Shown here: positions 1 to 6,149 of the stretch, one piece after another | Layout: every line of letters starts with the position of its first letter | Numbering within the stretch: position 1 is the first letter of the stretch | DNA from: Acidobacteria bacterium UBA7540 | Lineage (GTDB): Bacteria > Acidobacteriota > Terriglobia > UBA7540 | Reading direction: 5' to 3' | DNA length: 6,149 nt | Assembly: GCA_002478145.1 (NCBI GenBank) | Contig: DLMI01000026.1 | Location: forward strand, 45,521 to 51,669 | Notes under the pieces: generated by a model | Seen by the model: the letters and a program-made list of their open reading frames with translations, nothing else | What the model was told of the DNA's origin: nothing | Databases searched by the model: none | Position numbers and translations under genes: made by a program

Positions 1-520
1 CTGCTGCCAGAGATCGAGCGGCAACAGAAGCCGGGCAAAGAGGTGGTTTTTCGGGCCGATGCCGCCTTCGCCAAACCGGAGATCTACGAGGCGCTGGAGG
101 AACGGGGTGTGAAGTAAGCCATCCGCATCCCGGCCAACGACAGCCTGGAGCGGGACATCGCGGAGTTGTTGACGCGGCGGGTGGTGGCGAAGGTGGAGTT
201 CCACTTCGGGGAACTGTTCCCGCGATTCGGACTCATCGTGACTAACCTGGTGATGGACAGTCGGGCCGTGGGGCCTTTCTACAACCAGCGGGGGCACGGC
301 GGAGCAGTGGATCAGAGAAGGCAAACAGGCGGTAAAGATAACACGTCTGTCCTGTCATCGTTTTCGGTCGAACGAAGTGCGACTCTGGCTGAGTGTGATC
401 GCCTACAACCTGGGCAACCTGTGGCGGCGCTTGGTGCTGCCCAGCAGAATCGATAAGTCGTTGACGAGTTTGCAGCAGCGGCAAGACGGGAGAGGTGTCC
501 GGGAAATCGCTTCGAGATGA
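1..520 (+). pseudogene. Decayed IS1380-type DDE transposase, 3' part, cut by the window edge
   Basis: This is the C-terminal half of an insertion-sequence transposase, no longer translatable as one protein. Frame 1 reads LLPEIERQQKPGKEVVFRAD, whose final Asp fits the second catalytic Asp of the DDE fold, and continues to VTNLVMDSRAVGPFYNQRG. Frame 2 continues with GTAEQWIREGKQAVK and then RLWLSVIAYNLGNLWRRL. Joined, these restore the YREK signature of the IS4/IS1380 superfamily: Tyr at 280-282, Arg at 289-291, the catalytic Glu at 302-304 and Lys at 323-325, with the expected 2-3-6 residue spacing. Lesions visible are a TAA at 115-117 where a Tyr codon is expected, and one extra G in the run at 291-294 that shifts the frame. 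From my memory of family members, about 27 residues seem to be missing around 175-180, and the conserved tail after LTSLQQR (ending near 480) is scrambled, with a stop at 518-520. The family call is confident; the exact end of the element is not visible. Confidence 0.85.
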
Positions 521-560
521 GGCAGTGGCCGGTGGCAAGGAACATTGAGCACCGTCTCAG

Positions 561-742
561 AGACCCTTGGGGGCCAGTTGTATGGAGCCTAAGAAGACTC
601 GATTGGACTTGCCTTCAAGGGCGGTCGGGTGTACGTTAGCGGTGCGCTGGAAAATGGAAACGCAAATCCCCATCAAAGGCTTTGGGGTGGCCGTCTGCGA
701 AATTCCCAGCTTTGGGACAATGTGCTCATCCAAGACCCTTGG
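561..742 (+). repeat. Pair of 10-base direct repeats, AGACCCTTGG
   Basis: The sequence AGACCCTTGG occurs at 561-570 and again at 733-742, 172 bases apart. The second copy forms part of the hairpin at 731-747; the first copy lies just beyond the scrambled transposase tail and does not form the same hairpin. An exact 10-base repeat in a stretch this short is mildly unlikely by chance. It could be a duplicated operator half or a trace of a past insertion or rearrangement, but no function is shown. Confidence 0.35.
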
Positions 743-747
743 TCTTG
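731..747. promoter_or_regulatory. Perfect inverted repeat upstream of the operon
   Basis: CAAGACC (731-737) and GGTCTTG (741-747) form a perfect 7-bp inverted repeat with a 3-base centre, about 88 bases before the aminotransferase start. It is not followed by a T run, so a simple intrinsic terminator is unlikely. It could be an operator for a dimeric regulator or an RNA hairpin in the leader, depending on where transcription starts. No regulator gene is present in the window to pair with it. Confidence 0.3.
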
Positions 748-823
748 CTTGATTGTATCTTGGGTAAAGGGCCATTTTTCTGTCTGCCACGAATGAACGC
801 CTTGCGCAAAGTTCTGTTTTTAC

Positions 824-828
824 AGAGG
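824..828 (+). promoter_or_regulatory. Ribosome binding site of the aminotransferase gene
   Basis: AGAGG lies six bases before the ATG at 835. The spacing is normal and it supports that start codon, which also gives the expected N-terminus of the family. Confidence 0.6.
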
Positions 829-834
829 TTTTAA

Positions 835-2016
835 ATGGATCTGAAATCCCTGACCGAAGTTAATCCAGGCCGCCGCGTATTGATGGGGCCCGGCCCAAGC
901 GATGTTTCTCCCCGCGTTCTTCAGGCAATGGCTTCTCCCTGTATCGGACATCTCGATCCCTATTTTCTTTTGATGATGGACCAGACGCAAGAGCTTCTGC
1001 GCTATGTTTTTCAGACAAGAAACACCTTCACCATCCCGGTGTCGGGCACGGGCAGCGCAGGGATGGAGACCTGTTTTGTTAACATGCTGGAGCCGGGCGA
1101 CGAGGTGGTGGTCTGCGTCAACGGCGTCTTCGGAACCCGCATGTGCGACATTGTTAAGCGGCTCGGCGGTAAACTCACCATGGTCGAAGCGCCGTGGGGG
1201 CGCGCCATCGATCCCGACGTGGTCCGTAGGGCCGTGGCCAAGAAGAAGCCCAAAATCGTGGCGCTCGTCCACGCCGAGACCTCGACCGGCGCCTGCACGC
1301 CGCTGGCCGACATCGCCAAGATCGCGCACGAAGCCGGCGCGCTCCTGCTGGCCGATATGGTCACCTCTCTTGCTGGCATGGAAGTCAACATTGACGATAA
1401 CGGAGTCGATGTCGTTTACAGTGGCACGCAGAAATGCATCTCCTGCCCTCCGGGCCTCGCCCCGGTCTCGTTCAACGACGCAGCGGTGAAGATTTTCACC
1501 AGCCGCAAAACACCGGTGGTCAGCTGGTACCTGGACATGAGCATGGTGCTAAATTACTGGAGCGCGGCGCGCAAATACCATCACACCGCACCCATCAACA
1601 TGATTTACGGCCTTCGCGAAGCGCTGCGCATCGTCGCCGAGGAAGGGCTGGAGGCGCGTTTTGCTCGGCACCGGCTCAACCACCGCGCGTTGGTCGCCGG
1701 CGTCGAGGCCATGGGGCTCTCGATGCTGGTCCCGCCCACGGAACGGTTGCCCATGCTGAATTCGATCGTCATCCCCTCAGGGGCGGACGATAAGATAGTG
1801 CGCGGGGCCTTGCTTGACAAATTTGGCATCGAGATCGGCGGGGGACTGGGCAATCTGGCGGGCAAAATATGGCGGGTGGGCCTCATGGGCCACGCCTGCT
1901 GCCAAAGCAATGTGTTCCTTTTCCTTTCGGCGCTGGAAACTATTTTGAAGACCGAAGGGATCAAGGTCAAACCCGGGGCGCTCTCTGCCGCGGCCGAGGT
2001 TTACAACGAAAAATGA
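835..2016 (+). CDS. Class V aminotransferase, alanine/serine-glyoxylate type
   Basis: A 393-residue fold-type I PLP enzyme, the usual length for the AGXT/serine-glyoxylate aminotransferase family. It probably makes glycine from glyoxylate with alanine or serine as amino donor, in the cytoplasm. Visible landmarks are the N-terminal MGPGPSDVSPRVL (about residues 17-29), the cofactor phosphate-binding loop SGTGSAGME (70-78), HAETSTG (146-152), LADMVTSLAG with the Asp at 174 that should pair with the pyridine nitrogen, and SGTQKCISCPPGLAPVSF with the Schiff-base Lys at 200. WRVGLMG near the C-terminus carries Arg347, the expected substrate-carboxylate ligand. No signal peptide or membrane segment is seen. 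The ATG at 835 has a good ribosome binding site. It is the first gene of a tight operon; its TGA overlaps the next start by four bases. Linkage to glycolate oxidase genes supports glyoxylate as acceptor. The amino donor cannot be read from sequence, and a serine-pyruvate or related activity remains possible. Confidence 0.9.
   Translation: MDLKSLTEVNPGRRVLMGPGPSDVSPRVLQAMASPCIGHLDPYFLLMMDQTQELLRYVFQTRNTFTIPVSGTGSAGMETCFVNMLEPGDEVVVCVNGVFGTRMCDIVKRLGGKLTMVEAPWGRAIDPDVVRRAVAKKKPKIVALVHAETSTGACTPLADIAKIAHEAGALLLADMVTSLAGMEVNIDDNGVDVVYSGTQKCISCPPGLAPVSFNDAAVKIFTSRKTPVVSWYLDMSMVLNYWSAARKYHHTAPINMIYGLREALRIVAEEGLEARFARHRLNHRALVAGVEAMGLSMLVPPTERLPMLNSIVIPSGADDKIVRGALLDKFGIEIGGGLGNLAGKIWRVGLMGHACCQSNVFLFLSALETILKTEGIKVKPGALSAAAEVYNEK
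2013..2016 (+). promoter_or_regulatory. ATGA stop/start overlap, translational coupling
   Basis: The start codon of the GlcDE gene (ATG, 2013-2015) overlaps the aminotransferase stop (TGA, 2014-2016). Such overlaps usually mean the ribosome re-initiates, linking output of the two genes. A GAGG at 1996-1999 is 13 bases from the ATG, rather far, so coupling probably matters more than an independent binding site. Confidence 0.75.
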
Positions 2017-4586
2017 TTGAACGCGGCCTGCTCAAGGAATTGGGGCGCATCGTCGGGGCCGGGTATATCACGACCGGCGCGGTCTCGGTCGAGGTTTATT
2101 CGTACGACGCATCGCTTGGCGTTTCGCGGCCCGGCGCGGTGGTTTTCCCCGGCAATACCGCCGAAACCGCGGCGGTCGTCAAAACGCTGACCCGGGCCGG
2201 AGTTCCCTACGTTCCGCGCGGTTTCGGAACTAACCTGTCCGGCGGAAGCATCGCCCTGCAAAACGGGGCCGTAATCGCCCTCTCGCGACTCAACCGCATC
2301 GTTGACATAACGCTCAAACGTCGGATCGCGCGCGTTCAGTGCGGCGTCACCAACCTCGAGGTTCAAAACGCCCTTTCGCCGCTCGGTTATTATTATGCGC
2401 CCGACCCGGCCAGCCAGAAGGTTTCGACGCTCGGCGGAAACATCGCCGAAAATGCGGGCGGGCCCCATTGCCTTAAATACGGCGTGACGACCAACCACGT
2501 CATTGGCCTCGAAGCGGTTCTGCCGGACGGCGAAATCCGCCATTTCGGCGGACCATGCTTTGATTCGCCGGGCTACGATGTCCGTGGGCTCCTGGTGGGG
2601 AGCGAGGGAACCTTCGGCATCGTCACCGAGGCCACGCTTCGAATCATGCCCAAACCGGAATCGGTGATCACCATGCTCGCGGTGTACGAGCAGCTTGAAG
2701 ATGCGGCCCGTTCAGTGTCCGCGATCATTTCGCAGGGAATCGTTCCGGCCACGCTCGAGATGATGGACACGGTGGTCATTGGCGCGGTAGAGGACAGCAT
2801 CACCTGCGGTTACCCACGCGACGCCGCGGCAGTGCTCATCATCGAGGTGGAGGGCCCGGTCGTCGGACTCAAAGCCCAGGCAGATCGCATCAAGGGTATC
2901 TGCATGGCCCAGGGCGCGCGCACCATCCGCGAGGCGAAAGACGATGCCGAGCGCAACCAGCTTTGGGCCGGACGCCGCGGGGCCTTTGGCGCCATCGCGC
3001 GGGTCGCCCCCAATTACATGGTCGCGGACTGCACGGTCCCGCGCACGCGCCTGCCTGAAGCGTTAAGGGAAGTCACTGCACTTTCGCAAAAGCACGGGTT
3101 CAAATGCGGAAACGTTTTACACGCGGGCGATGGCAATCTCCATCCGCTGCTTCTGTTCGACGCGCGGGATCAGGGACAGGTCAAAAAGGTCCATGCGGCG
3201 TCGTTTGAAATCACCCAGGCGTGTGTGCGCCTTGGCGGCACCATTACGGGGGAGCACGGAATTGGCACGGAAAAAATGGAGGCCATGCGGCTTGTTTTTT
3301 CGGACGATGATTTGGAATTTCAACGGCAGGTCAAAAAGGTATTTGACCCGTACGATAAGCTGAATCCCGGAAAGGTTGTCCCGCCGAATGGATCGGACCA
3401 CGCCCCGCTTGCCGCACCGGCGAAATGGGAGCGCGAATGGATTCCCGCAAGCCCGGCCGAGGCGTGCGAAGCCGTGCGCGCGGCGATTGCCGCGGGTCAA
3501 GCGCTTTTGCCGCTGGGGAGCGGGAACCTGGCCAGCTTCGGCAATCTGCCGGTGCGGCCGGAAACAAATTTGCGAAGCGATAAACTTTCCCAGGTTATTG
3601 AATACGATCCGGCCAACCAGGTCGCTGTTTTCGGCGCCGGCGCAAAATGGCCGATGGCCCAGGCAATCCTGGCCGAAAACCGCCAGTGGATTCCCATCCG
3701 TCCTCCCTTGGCCGACGCCTGCACTCTGGGCGGCATGGTGGCCCTGGGGGCGTGCGGCCCGGAGCGCGCCTATTACGGCGCGCCGCGAGATCGGCTGCTT
3801 GGCCTCAAATTCGTGTCAGGTTTAGGCCGTCACATTTCAGCTGGCGGCAAGGTGATGAAAAACGTGGCCGGGTACGACATCACGCGCCTGCTTTCCGGCT
3901 CGGCCGGAACCCTCGGCTTTCTGACAGAACTGAACTTCTGCATCGCCTCGGTTCCGGAAACCTGCCGCGTTGTTCGCGCCAGGGGTTCGCTGGCGCAATG
4001 TGCCCAGGCGGCCGCTCTGCTATTGGATTCGGGCTTGGATCCGGTTTTTGTAACGGCCGTGTTCTTTGCATCCGGAAGGGAATGGGAATTCAAGGCCGGC
4101 TTCGAAGGGTTTCACGATACGGTTCTGGCACAGGTTCAACGCGGCAAGGAGAAGATGGAGCAAAGCGGGCTTCGGAGCCAGGGCGAATTCGATTATCCGC
4201 TGCTGCCAGGCGCTCATGCGGATGATTTCGGCCGGTTGTGCGGGGCCGATTTTTGTTTGTGCACCAACCTGCGGATCGATGCTATCGAGAGCTTCTTGAG
4301 CAAAAGCGAATCGAATCTCCCCGACGCGTTTATTTTGGCGGATTTCGCCTGCGGTCGCGTGTCGGCTGGGATGCCAGCGCTTGGGCCGGAAAACTGGCGT
4401 GCGCTTTTGGCGTCATCAAATGAATCGGGAGGAAGCGTTGTCTTGGAAAAAGCGCCCTCGGAATTCAAAAAAGGCTTCGATGTTTTCGGTCCGCCGCGGC
4501 CCGAATGGCAGCTCTTTCACCGCCTGAAGGCCACGCTCGATCCGCACGCTGTTTTTTGCCCGGGCCGTCTGCCGGGCAGGAAGTAA
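2013..4586 (+). CDS. glcDE: Fused glycolate oxidase FAD subunits GlcD-GlcE
   Basis: This 857-residue protein joins two FAD-linked subunits that are separate in E. coli glycolate oxidase. Residues 1 to about 458 are GlcD: an FAD-binding PCMH-type domain with VPRGFGTNLSGGS (67-79), STLGGNIAENAGG (138-150) and GLLVGSEGTFGIVTEATL (192-209), then the FAD-oxidase C-terminal domain with GDGNLHP (372-378), ITGEHGIGTEKM (411-422) and the canonical end FDPYDKLNPGKVVP (444-457). After a linker at about 459-475 comes GlcE (476-857): LLPLGSGN (498-505), TLGGMVALGACGP (571-583), GGKVMKNVAGYDITRLLSGS (611-630), AGTLGFLTEL (631-640) and the GlcE-like end LDPHAVFCPGRLPG (842-855). There is no in-frame ATG from residue 426 to 546, so GlcE is unlikely to be made separately from its own ATG. 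The start at 2013 gives the expected N-terminus; an upstream extension would lie inside the aminotransferase gene. With GlcF it should oxidise glycolate to glyoxylate; D-lactate or another 2-hydroxy acid is an alternative. No signal peptide or membrane segment is seen. Confidence 0.9.
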   Translation: MIERGLLKELGRIVGAGYITTGAVSVEVYSYDASLGVSRPGAVVFPGNTAETAAVVKTLTRAGVPYVPRGFGTNLSGGSIALQNGAVIALSRLNRIVDITLKRRIARVQCGVTNLEVQNALSPLGYYYAPDPASQKVSTLGGNIAENAGGPHCLKYGVTTNHVIGLEAVLPDGEIRHFGGPCFDSPGYDVRGLLVGSEGTFGIVTEATLRIMPKPESVITMLAVYEQLEDAARSVSAIISQGIVPATLEMMDTVVIGAVEDSITCGYPRDAAAVLIIEVEGPVVGLKAQADRIKGICMAQGARTIREAKDDAERNQLWAGRRGAFGAIARVAPNYMVADCTVPRTRLPEALREVTALSQKHGFKCGNVLHAGDGNLHPLLLFDARDQGQVKKVHAASFEITQACVRLGGTITGEHGIGTEKMEAMRLVFSDDDLEFQRQVKKVFDPYDKLNPGKVVPPNGSDHAPLAAPAKWEREWIPASPAEACEAVRAAIAAGQALLPLGSGNLASFGNLPVRPETNLRSDKLSQVIEYDPANQVAVFGAGAKWPMAQAILAENRQWIPIRPPLADACTLGGMVALGACGPERAYYGAPRDRLLGLKFVSGLGRHISAGGKVMKNVAGYDITRLLSGSAGTLGFLTELNFCIASVPETCRVVRARGSLAQCAQAAALLLDSGLDPVFVTAVFFASGREWEFKAGFEGFHDTVLAQVQRGKEKMEQSGLRSQGEFDYPLLPGAHADDFGRLCGADFCLCTNLRIDAIESFLSKSESNLPDAFILADFACGRVSAGMPALGPENWRALLASSNESGGSVVLEKAPSEFKKGFDVFGPPRPEWQLFHRLKATLDPHAVFCPGRLPGRK
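4578..4583 (+). promoter_or_regulatory. Ribosome binding site of glcF
   Basis: AGGAAG ends five bases before the ATG at 4589 and lies inside the last codons of the GlcDE gene. It decides the start: the longer frame opening at 4505 would overlap GlcDE by 82 bases and adds residues unlike GlcF. Confidence 0.65.
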
Positions 4587-4588
4587 TC

Positions 4589-5842
4589 ATGCCGATACGC
4601 GAGCAATACGATGAAATCGCCCGCTGCAACCATTGCGGCTTCTGCCAGGTGGCGTGTCCCATTTTCCGCGCCACGGGCCACGAGGCGGGAGTCGCGCGCG
4701 GACGGATTGCCATGCTACGGGCGCTGATTGAAGGACGCGCGACATGGTCCAAGGAGCTCGAAGATCCGCTTTTCGCCTGCCTATTATGCGGGGCGTGCAC
4801 GGCCAATTGCTTTCCGGGCGTGGCCACGGCCGATCTCATTACCGCAGCTCGGACCGAATATCTGGAGAAGGTGGGGCGCAACCCTCTGCATAAGATGCTT
4901 TTTGATTACATGCTTCCCTATCCCGGCCGTATTAGGCTGGCCGGGCACGCGGCCGGGCTTGGCAAGAAAACAAAGGCGTCAAAAGCGGCCAAGGCGTTGG
5001 GGCTGTTGCGCTGTTTCGGACGCGACCTCGAACAATCCGAGGAAATCGTCGAGCATTTTCCGTCAAAGGCCTTCCGGGAAATCACAAAACCGGGGGAACT
5101 TCCGGGCGAAGGCGATTCGCTCTGCATCGGTTACTTCGTCGGCTGCGGCACGGATGTCATGTGCCCCAAGGCGGGAGATGCGGCGCTACGTCTTCTGCGG
5201 CAGATCGGCAAAACGGTAACCGTGCTTGACAACTGCTGCTGCGGGTTTCCGCCACTGTGCTACGGCGAGCAGTCCTCCGCGCAAAGGATGGCGGGAGAAA
5301 ACATTGCCCTGCTTTCGTCAAGTCAGTTTGACCTCATTGTGACCGACTGCTCCAGCTGCGCTGCTTTTCTTAAAAAATATCCCACGCTCTTTCCGCCAAA
5401 CGACCCCAGAGGCAAGGCGGCCGGGTTTCTTGCGTCCAAAGTACGCGATCTTCTGGAGGTGGCCACTCTTCCGGCCCAACCTCTTTTCAAAAAAGGGGAT
5501 CACGTAACGGTCACCTACCACGACTCCTGCCACGCCGTTCGGGGACAGGGGCTCACTTCGCACCCGCGGAAAATTCTAAAATCCCTCAAGGGTGTCGAAT
5601 ACCGCGAACTTCCGGAAGCGGATTGGTGCTGCGGCGGCGCCGGCTCCTATGCGCTTTCGCATTACGATTTATCGCGCCACGTCCTTGATCGCAAAATGGA
5701 GAACGTGGCCAAAACCGGCGCGCAAATTCTTGCCACTTCGTGTCCGGCCTGCATCATTCAACTTTCGTACGGCGTGCGTCTGCACAAGCTTCCGGTCCGC
5801 GTCTGCCATTTTTCTGAGCTGCTGACCTCCGCCATCGAATAG
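4589..5842 (+). CDS. glcF: Glycolate oxidase iron-sulfur subunit GlcF
   Basis: A 417-residue protein, close to the roughly 407 of E. coli GlcF. It should carry electrons from the flavins of the GlcDE protein through Fe-S clusters towards the membrane quinone pool. The N-terminal ferredoxin-like part has two CxxCxxCxxxC motifs for [4Fe-4S] clusters: CNHCGFCQVACP (Cys 13, 16, 19, 23) and CLLCGACTANC (Cys 64, 67, 70, 74). Two cysteine-rich CCG-type domains follow. The first runs from GYFVGCG (181-187) through NCCCGFPP (215-222) to TDCSSC (252-257); the second runs from YHDSCH (310-315) through DWCCGGAG (345-352) to SCPACI (384-389). This is the GlcF/heterodisulfide-reductase-B type layout. One oddity is that Cys74 is followed by Phe-Pro rather than directly by Pro. 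No membrane helix is evident, so membrane attachment would be peripheral. The gene begins two bases after the GlcDE stop and is the last recognisable gene of the operon. A lactate-type Fe-S partner is the main alternative; the linked GlcE domain favours glycolate oxidase. Confidence 0.93.
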   Translation: MPIREQYDEIARCNHCGFCQVACPIFRATGHEAGVARGRIAMLRALIEGRATWSKELEDPLFACLLCGACTANCFPGVATADLITAARTEYLEKVGRNPLHKMLFDYMLPYPGRIRLAGHAAGLGKKTKASKAAKALGLLRCFGRDLEQSEEIVEHFPSKAFREITKPGELPGEGDSLCIGYFVGCGTDVMCPKAGDAALRLLRQIGKTVTVLDNCCCGFPPLCYGEQSSAQRMAGENIALLSSSQFDLIVTDCSSCAAFLKKYPTLFPPNDPRGKAAGFLASKVRDLLEVATLPAQPLFKKGDHVTVTYHDSCHAVRGQGLTSHPRKILKSLKGVEYRELPEADWCCGGAGSYALSHYDLSRHVLDRKMENVAKTGAQILATSCPACIIQLSYGVRLHKLPVRVCHFSELLTSAIE

Positions 5843-6149
5843 CCTCCAACCGTTGCTGGCCTGATTCGACCTCTTTCCATGTTCGCAACATGTTTTCCCA
5901 CTTCGACCCTTATATTTATCCTTGTTCACCGATCCCTTATAGCCCAGTGCAGAAGCAAATGTCCCCCCGCCAACGCTCCGGGGCACACTCGACGGGTTGC
6001 CCAACTTGGAAACTTGCCCGGCGCCTTGCGTTTGCTCCTCATGGGCAATCCGAAGTTCTGGGCGAACCAAGGCGAACTCGGAAAGTATGCTGAGTGGGTA
6101 CTTCACCGGATTAGGCCCGAAAAACGTTAGTGCTGTTCTATAAAAGGCG
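5843..6149. other. Region after glcF without a recognisable gene
   Basis: Just over 300 bases to the window edge. Two overlapping short forward frames (5879-6130 and 5890-6093) and one reverse frame running into glcF (5669-6106) are open, but none shows a family motif, a good ribosome binding site or protein-like composition that I can defend. TTGCCCA (5997-6003) and TGGGCAA (6042-6048) form a spaced 7-bp inverted repeat of doubtful meaning. No tRNA or CRISPR structure is seen. Confidence 0.5.
5878..5896 (+). terminator. Possible weak intrinsic terminator after glcF
   Basis: CATGTT (5878-5883), a 3-base loop CGC, and AACATG (5887-5892) form a perfect 6-bp stem followed by TTTT (5893-5896), 35 bases after the glcF stop. 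Position and orientation suit the end of the operon, but the stem is short and AT-rich and the T run is minimal, so termination would be inefficient or may depend on Rho. Confidence 0.3.

Larger units (their letters stand above)
521..834. other. Intergenic region between the IS remnant and the operon
   Basis: About 310 bases with no gene I recognise. The first 40 or so bases may be more of the scrambled transposase tail. Short open frames exist on both strands (567-752 forward, 557-790 reverse), but they overlap each other, show no family motif and have no convincing ribosome binding site. The stretch must carry the promoter of the downstream operon unless transcription enters from further upstream, but no clear -35/-10 pair can be read. 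It contains a perfect hairpin at 731-747 and a 10-base direct repeat, listed separately. Confidence 0.6.

Noticed and set aside
166..456. A 96-codon forward frame that could be taken as a small gene.
   Set aside because: Its first two fifths are in the transposase frame and the rest is out of frame after the extra G at 291-294. It is a fragment of the pseudogene.
749..778. Possible promoter: TTGATT at 749-754 with CATTTT near 773-778.
   Set aside because: The -10 match to TATAAT is poor, and a pair of this quality is expected by chance in AT-richer intergenic DNA.
557..790. Overlapping short frames on both strands between the IS remnant and the operon.
   Set aside because: No motif, no clear ribosome binding site, and equal openness on both strands, so neither can be supported as a gene.
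820..1329. Long reverse-strand frame opposite the aminotransferase gene (and similar antisense frames at 2001-2543, 3117-3500 and 4465-4881).
   Set aside because: These are shadows of GC-rich coding sequence on the other strand; they show no recognisable domain and no independent support.
1869..2012. An upstream ATG extending the GlcDE protein by 48 residues.
   Set aside because: The extension lies within the aminotransferase gene in another frame and does not resemble GlcD. The ATG at 2013 gives the normal N-terminus and a classic ATGA overlap.
4505..4588. An upstream ATG extending GlcF by 28 residues.
   Set aside because: It overlaps the end of the GlcDE gene. The ATG at 4589 has AGGAAG at good spacing, and its protein begins shortly before the first cysteine cluster, as expected for GlcF.
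5879..6130. Short forward frame after glcF.
   Set aside because: Its start lies inside the possible terminator hairpin, no good ribosome binding site precedes it, another frame is open over most of the same stretch, and I recognise no family.

Overview
The window carries a compact three-gene operon for two-carbon (glycolate/glyoxylate) metabolism. It is flanked on the left by the eroded end of an insertion sequence and on the right by about 300 bases with no gene I can recognise. The sequence looks like a moderately GC-rich bacterial chromosome (my impression; GC was not counted). The gene families do not fix the lineage. The transposase type and the fused glycolate oxidase would fit an environmental Gram-negative bacterium, for example in the Verrucomicrobiota/Planctomycetota range, but that is a weak guess.

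Left flank (1-834). Bases 1 to about 520 are the 3' part of an IS1380-type DDE transposase gene running off the window edge. It is dead: it has an in-frame stop (115-117), a one-base insertion in a G run near 291-294, an apparent internal deletion near 175-180, and a scrambled tail. Bases 521-834 hold no recognisable gene. They contain a perfect 7-bp inverted repeat (731-747) and a 10-bp direct repeat (561-570 and 733-742), then the ribosome binding site of the operon.

Operon (835-5842, + strand). The first gene (835-2016) is a class V PLP-dependent aminotransferase of the alanine/serine-glyoxylate type. Its stop overlaps the start of the second gene by four bases (ATGA, 2013-2016). The second gene (2013-4586) encodes an 857-residue protein in which GlcD and GlcE, two FAD-linked subunits of glycolate oxidase, are joined in one chain. 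The third gene (4589-5842) starts two bases after the second stops and encodes the iron-sulfur subunit GlcF.

Together the proteins suggest a short pathway. The GlcDE fusion and GlcF would oxidise glycolate (or another small 2-hydroxy acid) to glyoxylate, passing electrons from FAD through the Fe-S clusters, probably to the quinone pool. The aminotransferase would then convert glyoxylate to glycine using alanine or serine. The most notable feature is the in-frame GlcD-GlcE fusion.

Right flank (5843-6149). There is a weak short hairpin followed by four T residues at 5878-5896 and otherwise nothing I can support.
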